A stretch of DNA of 64,000 nucleotides from Desulfobacula sp. (GCF_030145145.1 NZ_JAQYWD010000030.1:19931-83930); one strand, 5' to 3'; shown: positions 47,104 through 55,822, numbered from the stretch's first letter. Notes: generated from the letters alone by a model not told the origin. Numbers and translations: made by a program.

Positions 47104-48076
47104 ATTCGCATTTATCAGCCCTAATGGCCGTGTAAACATCATCCGGATCTTTGTCCTAATCGCATTGGGGTGTTTTCCTCTGCTCCAGGATGCTTACCTT
47201 TTGTCTCAGCTAACTGTTTTTCTGGTTTACGGTCTCTTCGCCATGAGTCTGTCCTTGATCTGGGGCTATGGTGGCATTTTATGCTTTGGACATGCTGTTT
47301 TTTTTGGTATAGGTGCCTATATCATGGCTTTGACCACCAAAGGAATGATACCGGGAATGACCGGAATTTTTACCTCAACGCTATTTGCCCTGCTGTTGTC
47401 CATAGCCGGAACTGCCCTCTTTGCATCCATCCTGGGCTATTTTCTGTTTTCCGGCCGACTTTCCGGCCCATATTTTGGAATCGTGACCCTGGCAGTGGCA
47501 GTTGTGGCTGAACGTATTGCCACCAAGTGGGATTATATTGGCGGCTTTAACGGCCTTACCAACATTCCTGCATTCTCCATCGGTGGTTACGAAGTCCTTG
47601 ACCCCCTGGTTTTGTTCTATGTCATATTGGGAATCTGCCTGATATTATATTTGATTTCGGACCGCATTGTTAACGCCCCTTTTGGAACAATTCTTTCTGC
47701 AGTTCGTGACAATGAAGACCGCGTAGAATTTTTCGGTTATAATATTGCCAACTTAAAAATTCTCATCTTCTCTATAAGCGCAGGTATAGCTGGTTTGGCC
47801 GGTGCGCTCTTCGCCGTGGCAGCGGAATTTGTATCACCGACAATTCTAGGATTCAGCCTTTCAACTGAGGTACTGATCTGGGTCGCGCTTGGCGGTCGTG
47901 AAATTCTATTAGCAGCCTTTCTCGGCGCTATTTCCGTCAGAACCATAGAAGCCCTTTTGTCAGATATTTTGGGTTATTATTGGATCTTGGGCTTAGGGGT
48001 CCTCTTTATCCTTTGTGTAATGTTCTTTCCCCGAGGCCTGTTTGGCCAGTTATTGTCAAATAAACCACGAAATTGA
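47096..48076 (+). CDS. Branched-chain/amide ABC transporter permease (LivM-like)
   Basis: 326 residues with nine to ten membrane segments; SLSLIWGYGGILCFGHAVFFGIG and the coupling segment SAVRDNEDRVEFFGYN are LivM-type. ATG 47096 overlaps the end of livH by eight bases. It is the last gene of the plus-strand operon and ends 113 bases from the convergent binding-protein gene. Confidence 0.9.
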   Translation: MNKFAFISPNGRVNIIRIFVLIALGCFPLLQDAYLLSQLTVFLVYGLFAMSLSLIWGYGGILCFGHAVFFGIGAYIMALTTKGMIPGMTGIFTSTLFALLLSIAGTALFASILGYFLFSGRLSGPYFGIVTLAVAVVAERIATKWDYIGGFNGLTNIPAFSIGGYEVLDPLVLFYVILGICLILYLISDRIVNAPFGTILSAVRDNEDRVEFFGYNIANLKILIFSISAGIAGLAGALFAVAAEFVSPTILGFSLSTEVLIWVALGGREILLAAFLGAISVRTIEALLSDILGYYWILGLGVLFILCVMFFPRGLFGQLLSNKPRN

Positions 48077-48189
48077 TTGCCGCAGCCAGTCTTATTGACC
48101 TGGCTCGCTTGTCAATCAGGGTTCAAGCCCTATCTCAATTTCCCGTTCTTTCCAATGGATAGAACGTGTTGTTTTTTTTATATAGCCCT

Positions 48190-49281
48190 TTAATCGACGT
48201 GCTGATCAGCCGGCGCCAGGGAATCTACTGCTTTCACCACCGTCAGGCAGCCGTCTTTGACCTCGGCAATAAGGATATTCAAAATCATATGGTGATCGGA
48301 ACCCCGCAGGGTCACCTGGCCGTTTGCCACGACAAGGGACTGGTCAGCCATGAGGTCGATAATCTTTTCCACATCTTCTGTTCCAGCCTTTTTTACGGCC
48401 TGGCCAAAAAACTTGACCAGTCCATAATGGGATACATTGTAATAGCTTACCCAGGTATCTTCTCCAAACATCTGCTGCTGACGTCTCACAAATTCCCGGG
48501 CTTCGGGGCAATCCAGTGTTGCGAAAAAATGATTGCAGGTTAGAATTCCTTCGGCCTCTTCCCTGCCCAGTGAAGCAAGTGTGCTTTCGTTGAAGGCAAG
48601 GGCCACAATCCTGAGCTTCTCTTTAAGGCCTGACGTATGGCACTGCCGCAGAAAAGCCCGGAGTTCCGAATCCACGAGGTCAAGAAAAATCACAGTGGCT
48701 CCTGAGTCGGCAATCCGATCAATGACTCCTTGAAAATCTTCGTGGCCAAAGGGAAAATATTCCTCTCCAGAAAGGGTAGCCCTTTTGCGGACGAGGATGT
48801 CCTTAACATATTCATTGGTCTTCCTCGGCCAGACATAGTCCGACCCCAGCAGGTAGAAAGCGTCTCCATAGTGCTGGATCATATGGGGGACCACCGGACG
48901 CGCATAATGCTCAGGGATGGCCGAGTAGCAGAAAAGGTAGCGATTATAGGCCCCTCCCTCATAGTCTGTACCATAGAGGAGGGGAATCCTGTGTTCGGCA
49001 AGAAATCCGATCATCTGATCCCGGGAAGTACTCAGAAGGGGTCCCAGGATGGCCTGCACACCGTCCACCGCCACCAGCTTGCGGGTCCGCTCCAATGCCC
49101 TTTGGGGATCTGTTTCAGAATCCTCCACGACCAGCTCAATATGACGTCCGCCAAGAACTCCGCCACTTTCGTTAATTTCCTTCACTGCCATCTTGGCCCC
49201 GTTCAGGCACTGTACACCGGAATTTGCCTCACTGCCTGAAAAGGGCAATACAACGCCGATCTTATAAGCATCTGATGTCAT
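48190..49281 (-). CDS. Leaderless AmiC-like ligand-binding protein
   Basis: 363 residues, clearly paralogous to the exported binding protein at 43485: YGTDYEGGAYNRYLFCYSAIP and DYVWPRKTNEY match its ATDYEGEACSRY and DYVWPHKMNEA. The protein begins MTSDAYKIGVVLPFSG with no signal peptide, so it should stay in the cytoplasm like Pseudomonas AmiC, the amide sensor. No ANTAR partner (AmiR) is nearby. It is third in the ferredoxin-AOR operon. A missed upstream leader is unlikely because the AOR gene ends 64 bases away and no hydrophobic frame precedes the ATG. Confidence 0.87.
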   Translation of the reverse strand: MTSDAYKIGVVLPFSGSEANSGVQCLNGAKMAVKEINESGGVLGGRHIELVVEDSETDPQRALERTRKLVAVDGVQAILGPLLSTSRDQMIGFLAEHRIPLLYGTDYEGGAYNRYLFCYSAIPEHYARPVVPHMIQHYGDAFYLLGSDYVWPRKTNEYVKDILVRKRATLSGEEYFPFGHEDFQGVIDRIADSGATVIFLDLVDSELRAFLRQCHTSGLKEKLRIVALAFNESTLASLGREEAEGILTCNHFFATLDCPEAREFVRRQQQMFGEDTWVSYYNVSHYGLVKFFGQAVKKAGTEDVEKIIDLMADQSLVVANGQVTLRGSDHHMILNILIAEVKDGCLTVVKAVDSLAPADQHVD

Positions 49282-49345
49282 TTATCCATACTCCTTTAAG
49301 CATTTTCTTCCTTACCCGTAAAAGATCCCTGCCCGGTCCTTGGCT

Positions 49346-51268
49346 TCATTCATCGTTCGTGAAATCCACGGACCATTTATCATTCAATTCCCGGGCCACA
49401 TCTGCCAAGTCAAGGGACTTCAGGGTAGACCTTTTGGGAATTCCCGTTTCTTTATCCCACCCGCGAAGATCGTAGAATTCATTCCGCATAACATGAAATT
49501 TTTCCTTATCCGCTAAGGGGGGGGGCTCTCTCTTCACCTCCCAGGGCGGCACCTCCGTTTCGGGAACTGTAAAATGATATTCCCCAACTGTATCGTGCTC
49601 CTTTCTACGCCCTTCTCGAACAAGCAATGCCCTTTCCAGATTAAATATCCTTTCTCCGATTTTCAACCACTGAACGACATCTACATCCATGCCCGTTGCA
49701 GCACAAAAGAGTCTTCTCTCCACATCAGGATCTCCCTTGTAATCAGGCGTATTGATGCTTGTCAAAATCGGAAACGTCGACCAGTCGCAAAGGACGAGAC
49801 TGTTCTTAAGGCGGGACATATTCTGAACGACAACCGCTACTTTGGCCTTGTCCGTATAAGAGTGAGGATCCACTGCCGCTTCGGATCCATACACCTCCTT
49901 ACCAATGACCTTCAATCGTTCGGGGCTCAAGGCTCCCTTCTGTGACCGAGGCCAGTGAATTCCTGCCCAATAGACCAAAGCCATCCAATCATGGGCATCG
50001 GATATGGGATCCCTTCCGCCCACGGCCCACTGCATTAGGGCAACGGGGTATGAACGAAGAGAATAATGCTCAGCCTGGCCCCGTGCCGGGAAATGGGCCT
50101 CATAGGAGGAGCGGGACCTCTCGCCAAGATATTTGAATACCCCTGCCGGACCATCGGCTATCACATTTCCAAAGCCGATTCGGTGGGATATCTTATGGAG
50201 TGCCTTCTGGATAAATCCTTCTGTTCCAAAGGTATCCCAGTCCATTCCCGTCTCTTTTTCCGTAAGGTGCCCTGCCTGATATTCCTCGTGCAACCACCCG
50301 AGAAGGTCATAGAGTGTATATTCGCAAAGGCCCAGTTTATCACCAAGCACCTTTCCATTCCATGCGGCCTTGTCATTCACGGCACCCAGATTGAGGTAGT
50401 ATTGAGAAAGGCACATAACTTCCCCCCCCTCAAGGCCTTCCATGTTGATAAAGGATCGACAGGCCACGGGGCAATTGAAACAGGACGCGAAACGCGTGCG
50501 GTGCCGTTGTGCAAATTCCATTTGTCCCTTTACCGGTCCCTGGCTTGTCCATTTCCGCATGGGATGATTTCGGAGCAACTTGGTCACATGGCTGCACAGA
50601 GTAATAAATTCTTCTCCCCTGGCCACCTTGATGCCATTGGATCCTCTTACGACAATAGCCTTGAGGTTCTTGGCCCCCATGACAGCACCCATCCCGGTCT
50701 TTGCTGCCGCATATCCGCTCTCAGAAATAATCGCCGAAAAATGGACACGGTTTTCACCTGCAGGCCCGATACAGAGCGTCCTGACGTGTTTTCCATATTT
50801 TTTTGAAAGGCACCTTTGGGTTTCATAGGTATCGAGCCCCCACAGCTCAGGGGCTCTGGAAATCGCCACCCGGTCATCAAATATCTCCAGGACACAAGGC
50901 CCTTCAGCCTTTCCCTGAACAATTAAACCGTCATACCCGGCAAATTTTAACTCGGGTGCCCAGTATCCGCCCATCCCTGATCGGGTTGGAATAAACGGGT
51001 CAACGCCAGGCGCTTTCGCACAAACTTCCAACCGTCCTGATGACGGTGCCAGTGTCCCCGTTAAAGGTCCCCCCATGAAAACCAGTTTGTTTTCAGAATC
51101 AAAGGGATGGACCCCGGGGGGGACTTCATCCCATAGAATCTTCATACCGATACCCACACCGCCCAGGAATCTGTCCGCATAGGCCATGGTCGGCTCATTG
51201 CTGGTCTTTCCCGTAGACAAATCCACCCGAAGTATTTTACCGGTCCATCCAAAGATATCTTCAGCCAC
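49346..51268 (-). CDS. Aldehyde:ferredoxin oxidoreductase family, tungsten enzyme
   Basis: 640 residues. Domain 1 starts GWTGKILRVDLSTGKTS and contains the bis-pterin contacts (FMGGPLTGTLAPSSGR, TRSGMGGYWAPELK). The [4Fe-4S] ligands are SCFNCPVAC (about 260-268) and a distant Cys in LVLCDWSTFP. Length and order fit the AOR family, which oxidises aldehydes with ferredoxin or reduces acids. A ferredoxin-like subunit is encoded 15 bases upstream. Codon use and base composition look more GC-rich than most of the window. The aldehyde is unknown. Confidence 0.92.
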   Translation of the reverse strand: MAEDIFGWTGKILRVDLSTGKTSNEPTMAYADRFLGGVGIGMKILWDEVPPGVHPFDSENKLVFMGGPLTGTLAPSSGRLEVCAKAPGVDPFIPTRSGMGGYWAPELKFAGYDGLIVQGKAEGPCVLEIFDDRVAISRAPELWGLDTYETQRCLSKKYGKHVRTLCIGPAGENRVHFSAIISESGYAAAKTGMGAVMGAKNLKAIVVRGSNGIKVARGEEFITLCSHVTKLLRNHPMRKWTSQGPVKGQMEFAQRHRTRFASCFNCPVACRSFINMEGLEGGEVMCLSQYYLNLGAVNDKAAWNGKVLGDKLGLCEYTLYDLLGWLHEEYQAGHLTEKETGMDWDTFGTEGFIQKALHKISHRIGFGNVIADGPAGVFKYLGERSRSSYEAHFPARGQAEHYSLRSYPVALMQWAVGGRDPISDAHDWMALVYWAGIHWPRSQKGALSPERLKVIGKEVYGSEAAVDPHSYTDKAKVAVVVQNMSRLKNSLVLCDWSTFPILTSINTPDYKGDPDVERRLFCAATGMDVDVVQWLKIGERIFNLERALLVREGRRKEHDTVGEYHFTVPETEVPPWEVKREPPPLADKEKFHVMRNEFYDLRGWDKETGIPKRSTLKSLDLADVARELNDKWSVDFTNDE

Positions 51269-51283
51269 GCCTGATTCTCCTTC

Positions 51284-51520
51284 TTAACGTTTTAAATATT
51301 TTATCGCTCCCATGGGACACCATCGAACACACTGAGGTTTTCCTCCGCAAAGATCACAACTACCAAGGACTTCCCCCTCCACCTCACCCGTGAAAGGTTC
51401 CATGTAAATTGCCAAGCAAGCCAAACTTGGGTTAAACTCTTTTTCGTGGAAAAAGGAGCAGACATTAAGACAGATCTTACACCCAACACAGCGCAACGAA
51501 TTGATTGCTATACTGCCCAT
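51284..51520 (-). CDS. Polyferredoxin-like electron transfer subunit of AOR
   Basis: 78 residues with CVGCKICLNVC and CDLCGGKPQCVRWCP, enough Cys for two [4Fe-4S] clusters in the HycB/AOR-associated arrangement. It heads the minus-strand island operon and should accept electrons from the tungsten enzyme encoded next. Confidence 0.9.
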   Translation of the reverse strand: MGSIAINSLRCVGCKICLNVCSFFHEKEFNPSLACLAIYMEPFTGEVEGEVLGSCDLCGGKPQCVRWCPMGAIKYLKR

Positions 51521-51590
51521 GATTTAATTTCCCTTTTTAGCAAATTCTTATTTCAACTTTTTTACTCATACTCTCCAATGAATCATTTTC

Positions 51591-51640
51591 ATTGTTGTAT
51601 ACAATATACAATAAATACTTTATACTTTTAAAAAAATCAA
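51591..51640 (-). promoter_or_regulatory. Promoter and operator of the ferredoxin-AOR operon
   Basis: On the minus strand TTGATT (51635-51640) and TATTTA (51612-51617) are 17 bases apart. Immediately downstream, 51591-51613 carries the same 23-bp sequence as 42431-42453 with one mismatch, including TTGTATACAA (51595-51604). The operator overlaps the expected start of transcription, which suggests repression. Confidence 0.65.
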
Positions 51641-51846
51641 AACAAATATTATTAAAGGAAGAGTGAACGATCGCTCTTACAAAGGCTGTTCACCGGACAA
51701 TTTAGGGGGCATGGCTGAAGTTAACAATTTTATTCCAGGATTTTAATCAAATTTTTCAGCCGTTTATCTTTGATATTTTCTAGTATTATTATTTAAAACG
51801 AAGTGAAACACAATGTTTTCAAATATGGTAAGATAGGAAAGAAGGA

Positions 51847-51905
51847 TTTTAGTCCATTGTAAAAACCCTGGCCCTGAGGGCCAGGGTTTTTACAATGGAC
51901 TAAAA
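51847..51905. terminator. Perfect 28-bp inverted repeat
   Basis: Arms 51847-51874 and 51878-51905 are exact complements with a three-base loop (TGA). The core AAAAACCCTGGCCC/GGGCCAGGGTTTTT is a good bidirectional terminator for the PNPOx operon read leftward, but the arms extend perfectly for another 14 bases, which is unusual. It ends five bases before the right direct repeat. The rest of 51641-51846 shows no gene. Confidence 0.75.
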
Positions 51906-51909
51906 TTGA

Positions 51910-52428
51910 TTAAATCAGGGGATCACCCAGGATGCATTGATGCGATGATCCTCCCAGTGAAATTTCGCCCGGCAATGACCCGTCAATTTTAACCATAGCC
52001 AGTCCATTTCATCGAATCGGCAGACAATGACAGCAAAATTTTTACGGGCCTTTGTGTTATCAAACAGTTTGGACGTCGTGTCCCTCAAAAAATCCGGCAG
52101 GCCCGAAGTCGGTTTTTCCGCGGGCAACCCCGGCGGAATTTCAGCGCAGTAATTGATTCGACTTGTCTGGCGCACCTTTTTCCATTGAGATCCAGCCGTT
52201 TCATCGTCGGTATGAACCCAAGCGGTTCCGGAAAAGCGCAGCTGTATCCATTTTTCAGGATGATAAAATAACCAGCTCACACGGGGATTGTCCCTGATTT
52301 GTGAAACCTTGGGTGTTCTGACATCACAGTGACATATCAATGTCCGGTCTGTTTCTGAAAACCCCCTCAGGATAACAGTTCTAACCTCGGGCTTGTTGCC
52401 GTCCATGGTGGTAAGTACGGGTCGGTAA
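51910..52428. repeat. 519-bp direct repeat, right copy
   Basis: Perfect copy of 41450-41968, here inside the intact PNPOx-family gene, so this is the ancestral copy of the coding sequence. Confidence 0.97.
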
Positions 52429-52529
52429 AACGGATGCCGGAAATTTCCAACACCTTGATGGAGAAGTTTCCAGCACGAAGGCAGAACATCCTCCAGTTTT
52501 GAGATGGGTTGTTTTTTTCCAAATATCAT
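51915..52529 (-). CDS. Pyridoxamine 5'-phosphate oxidase-like flavoprotein
   Basis: 204 residues of the Alr4036-type PNPOx-like family. A split-barrel FMN fold is indicated by RTVILRGFSETDRTLICHCD, KVSQIRDNPRVSWLFYHPEK and IQLRFSGTAWVH. Function is unknown in most members; they may bind FMN or haem. It is third in the operon NTPase, DUF711, PNPOx. A 5'-truncated twin lies at 41455. Confidence 0.88.
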   Translation of the reverse strand: MIFGKKQPISKLEDVLPSCWKLLHQGVGNFRHPFYRPVLTTMDGNKPEVRTVILRGFSETDRTLICHCDVRTPKVSQIRDNPRVSWLFYHPEKWIQLRFSGTAWVHTDDETAGSQWKKVRQTSRINYCAEIPPGLPAEKPTSGLPDFLRDTTSKLFDNTKARKNFAVIVCRFDEMDWLWLKLTGHCRAKFHWEDHRINASWVIP

Positions 52530-52595
52530 GGATATTCATTTCCTCGCATGAGCCCTGATGCTGACATAACAAAAAATCGTGATGTCTTGACAACA

Positions 52596-53828
52596 TCAGG
52601 GAACAGAAAGCACTGCACAATTGCAGAGGTCATCACTTTCAAACGCTGTCATATCCCCGGCACTTAAACCCGGCACAGGAAATACCCGTACCGTCAGCGG
52701 CTTGTTTAAACGATATGCCATTGTTCCCGTATCCCTCATCAGTGCAGAAATTTTATCTATGGAGGTATCCCCGGGGATGGGAACAGTGTCCAACCCGATG
52801 CCACACACTGCGCTGTAAGTTAATAATGAACGGATATCAAAATTTGATTGAATGGTTCCTTGGGCCAGTCCCATATCTTCTGTCAGGGCGAGCATAAGCC
52901 CGGAAAACCCCACCAGTTGAATATCTTTGATAGATTTGAACACGTTTGTTAATAATGATGATGCTTCAACTGTACCGGATGCCCCAAAATACTCGACCCC
53001 CATTTGTTCATAGATTTCCACCATACTGGAACATTTTTTTGACGGTGCTGCCGAGCTGTCAAAACCGGAAAATTTAAAATTTTCATCACCACATGACTGC
53101 TCAATCAGGTTTTGAATGGTTGAAATATGATATTGTAACGCGCCACTCATGACCGTATAATATCCTTTAAACAAATCATTGTGAGTGTTAAGATCCGTGC
53201 GGTGATTGAAGTCTTCAAGTACATGAACAAGCAAATCCGGGGTTTCAAGCCCAATCACAAAACAATTGCCCCGTTCTTTTCTGTGATAACCAGCCGGGAA
53301 ATAGGGGATGAGAGGATCACAATTAAAGTTGACGGTAAAATTAAAATTGCCCTCCCCCCTTGGCGTAATCTTGCTTATGTGAGAAACCGCTTCGGCTGAG
53401 TAACGGATCAACTCATTGTTCAACACACCAAAATCGTCACGGTCGACATTTACACATACGTTGCACAGATCTCCAAATTCTTTCACCAGTTCAGGTAAAA
53501 GACGAATCTCGCTCTTTGTTCTGGCTTCTCCAATCGCAAAACGAACACGAATGCCTGCCATGTCAGACGATTTCAAAAGATTGCTCAAATACTGCAAGTC
53601 TATTTTTGCACTTTCCAAGCTCTCGGTATTCAGGTATTCGCCAAACGGATTGGTGACAATTCTCACCGACTGAACAATGTATCCATTCTCCAAAAAAACG
53701 TTTGAAAGACCTGCGCAAAACTGTGATGCCCTTACAATTTCTGGTTTCCAGGTTTTTTTGTCCCCACTTAAAGATAAAAAAGTTGTAATTGTCCTTATTT
53801 TACAAAGTTCTTTGTTTTTGAAATTCAA
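52596..53828 (-). CDS. DUF711 (UPF0210) family protein
   Basis: 410 residues. KIRTITTFLSL at the start, IRVRFAIGEARTKSEIRLLPE, and LVGFSGLMLALTEDMGLAQG with the GIGLDTVPIPGDTSIDKISAL segment identify DUF711, a family related to glycyl-radical-enzyme-like folds with no known reaction. The start is TTG 53828, with AAGGAT eight to nine bases upstream. It lies 14 bases after the NTPase gene. Confidence 0.88.
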   Translation of the reverse strand: MNFKNKELCKIRTITTFLSLSGDKKTWKPEIVRASQFCAGLSNVFLENGYIVQSVRIVTNPFGEYLNTESLESAKIDLQYLSNLLKSSDMAGIRVRFAIGEARTKSEIRLLPELVKEFGDLCNVCVNVDRDDFGVLNNELIRYSAEAVSHISKITPRGEGNFNFTVNFNCDPLIPYFPAGYHRKERGNCFVIGLETPDLLVHVLEDFNHRTDLNTHNDLFKGYYTVMSGALQYHISTIQNLIEQSCGDENFKFSGFDSSAAPSKKCSSMVEIYEQMGVEYFGASGTVEASSLLTNVFKSIKDIQLVGFSGLMLALTEDMGLAQGTIQSNFDIRSLLTYSAVCGIGLDTVPIPGDTSIDKISALMRDTGTMAYRLNKPLTVRVFPVPGLSAGDMTAFESDDLCNCAVLSVP

Positions 53829-53842
53829 TTTAAGCCATCCTT

Positions 53843-54382
53843 TTATGATCCCATAACATTTATATATCGGATAATTTTTTCAATGGCGTGCCGGCTGTCC
53901 ATGATATCAAGGTCAATTTCCAGGGCGGCCTGCAAATTGTATTTTTCAACGATGTCATTGAAACATCGTTTTTTAACCGTACACACAAGCATGCTTATGC
54001 CTGCCTGAATGGCCGCTTGCAACACTTTTTCAAGCCCTGCCCCTTTAAGTTCCAGCTTGCCGAGTTCATCGAGCAAAAGAATGTCCGGACCATTGCCGGC
54101 AACCTGCCGGGCAAACGGGTGATCCAGAAAATACTGGGTATCGGGATCAAAAAAATATCCGTTATTATTTTCCCGTGGCGTTGCCCAGGGATATGTTTCT
54201 TCTTTCCCTAACCGGCATAGCACATACCCCGAAGCAAATTGAGCAGAACAATGAATTCTTTCCGGCGCCTTTGCCAAAAAACCGTCAACCGCCCATCCGG
54301 AAGACAGCCGCCCTGCCAGGGAGGACAGAAAAGTGGTTTTTCCACTGGTAACAGCCCCGGTAATTAAAATAATTTTTTGCAT
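53843..54382 (-). CDS. THEP1-like nucleoside-triphosphatase
   Basis: 179 residues. Walker A is GAVTSGKTT (about 9-17) and Walker B is ILLLDELGKLEL (about 103-114). Size and order fit the THEP1/DUF2478-type NTPases, which hydrolyse nucleoside triphosphates and are often linked to metal-cofactor genes. AAGGGAG precedes the ATG. It heads the operon with DUF711 and PNPOx. Confidence 0.82.
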   Translation of the reverse strand: MQKIILITGAVTSGKTTFLSSLAGRLSSGWAVDGFLAKAPERIHCSAQFASGYVLCRLGKEETYPWATPRENNNGYFFDPDTQYFLDHPFARQVAGNGPDILLLDELGKLELKGAGLEKVLQAAIQAGISMLVCTVKKRCFNDIVEKYNLQAALEIDLDIMDSRHAIEKIIRYINVMGS

Positions 54383-54490
54383 ATAACTCCCTTCATATTC
54401 AAGACATAATCCATTATATGAAAAAATGCAAAATCAAACACGCCCATCTTTCATTTTTTATAGATACGCCGTATGATGCCGGGATAAAAG

Positions 54491-55411
54491 ATGAACATCA
54501 TTAACCTAAAAGGAAACAACGTGGAAGGTGCGTCCAGATATATCAACGGAGAAGTGATCCAATTTGACCAAAAGAATGACGGATTTAAACGGCCTTTCTG
54601 GGATCCCAAAATGGCCCGGGTAAGGGAAAACTTCTACTTTGCCAAGGTCCCGCCCAAAAAAATACCAGGGTATGAGCTCAAAGATCAATCAGCCGTTAAT
54701 GCGTCATGGCTACTGGATTCAAAATATGCCAACGGCAATAACGGTGGCAAGCAAGGATTGTATAACTGGGAATGGGATGGCTGTTTTGATTTCCCCCGCG
54801 TTCCCAGTGGATGTAAAACCCCTGAAATGGAACCCCATATTTTAACCCAACAGATAAAAAAAATGGCTGCTTTTTTTGGTGCGTCATTATGTGGTATCTG
54901 CAAGGTAGATGCGCGTTGGCTTTACTCGTCTGCATTTATTGGTGATCGGAAAGGCGGACGATCAGTGCCCCTGGATTTTCCGAAAACCTGCAGGTATGCA
55001 GTGGTTCTTGCCTTTGAAATGGATTATGACGTCATCCAATATTCCCCGGCACACCCCGCCTCTATTGCCGTTGGTCTGGGTTACTCAAAAATGGCATTTA
55101 CCACCGGATTGCTGGCACAGTATATCCGGGGCCTGGGGTTTCAAGCCATTCCCAGCGGAAATGATACCGCCTGCAGCATTCCCCTTGCCATTGATGCCGG
55201 ACTAGGTGAAATTGCCCGAAACGGCCTTTTGGTCACTCCTGCTTTTGGCCCAAGGGTTCGGCTGGCAAAAGTGTTTACCGATATGCCCTTGATATCGGAC
55301 ATGCCCATGGAATTCGGGGTATGGGAAAAGGCGGAAAGCCAATCAATTCTGGCAATCTTAAACAGCATTGCATATTATCAGATAGACGGATCTCCCCGAA
55401 TTTTAATATAA
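54491..55411 (+). pseudogene. Truncated reductive dehalogenase-like gene (RdhA without ferredoxin domain)
   Basis: 306 codons. The N-terminal and corrinoid-binding parts of RdhA are intact: KKMAAFFGASLCGICKVDARW, RYAVVLAFEMDY, LAQYIRGLGFQAIPSGNDTA, IDAGLGEIARNGLLVTPAFG and GPRVRLAKVFTD. After PMEFGVWE, where the first FeS-cluster motif should begin, the frame continues KAESQSILAIL and stops; neither 4Fe-4S cluster motif is present. A palindromic repeat begins 13 bases after the stop. No twin-arginine leader is present. It is either a decayed gene or a cluster-less relic. Confidence 0.78.
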
Positions 55412-55424
55412 CCCACATGTCGGC

Positions 55425-55521
55425 CTGCCGACACAACGAATAACGAAAATGGTATTATGCCACCCCCGAAGGGCGATCGGATCGCCCTTCGGGGGCTCTG
55501 CTGTCGCATTTTCATATAAAA
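55425..55521. repeat. Dispersed palindromic repeat, short copy
   Basis: 97 bp, inverted relative to the copy at 1227-1470. The hairpin (CCCCCGAAGGGCGATCGGAT and its complement) is closed directly; the outer flanks match the long copy. Its left edge extends into TGTCGGC-CT-GCCGACA (55419-55434). Confidence 0.8.
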
Positions 55522-55645
55522 GAACACCGACTGCAAAGCGTTTATATTGATTTATCTCAGTCCGGTCTTATATTTATAGGTTAATAAGGCATGACAGGAA
55601 AAAAAAACAGGACTTGTCATGTAATTAATTTATTCGGAGGTGGTT

Positions 55646-55822
55646 ATGAAATCCTACACGAAAAAAAAAGCAGCCATGTGCTGTGCCGTTGGAAAAAAGA
55701 GGATGACGGATGCTCTCAGATCCTGTGATTACAGCGCAACCAGCCCAGAAGAACGCAGTGCCTGCTACAAATCGGTCGCCAAGGACAGCGGCCTTCGCTC
55801 CAAAGCCTGCATCCTGATGTAA
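55646..55822 (+). CDS. Small Cys-rich protein, unknown
   Basis: 58 residues with five Cys (MCCAVG, SCDYS, SACYKS, KACILM), basic, without signal peptide or membrane segment. A strong CGGAGG lies five bases before ATG 55646 and a strong terminator follows, so this looks like a real, well-expressed single gene. I do not recognise the family; metal binding is possible. Confidence 0.7.
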   Translation: MKSYTKKKAAMCCAVGKKRMTDALRSCDYSATSPEERSACYKSVAKDSGLRSKACILM

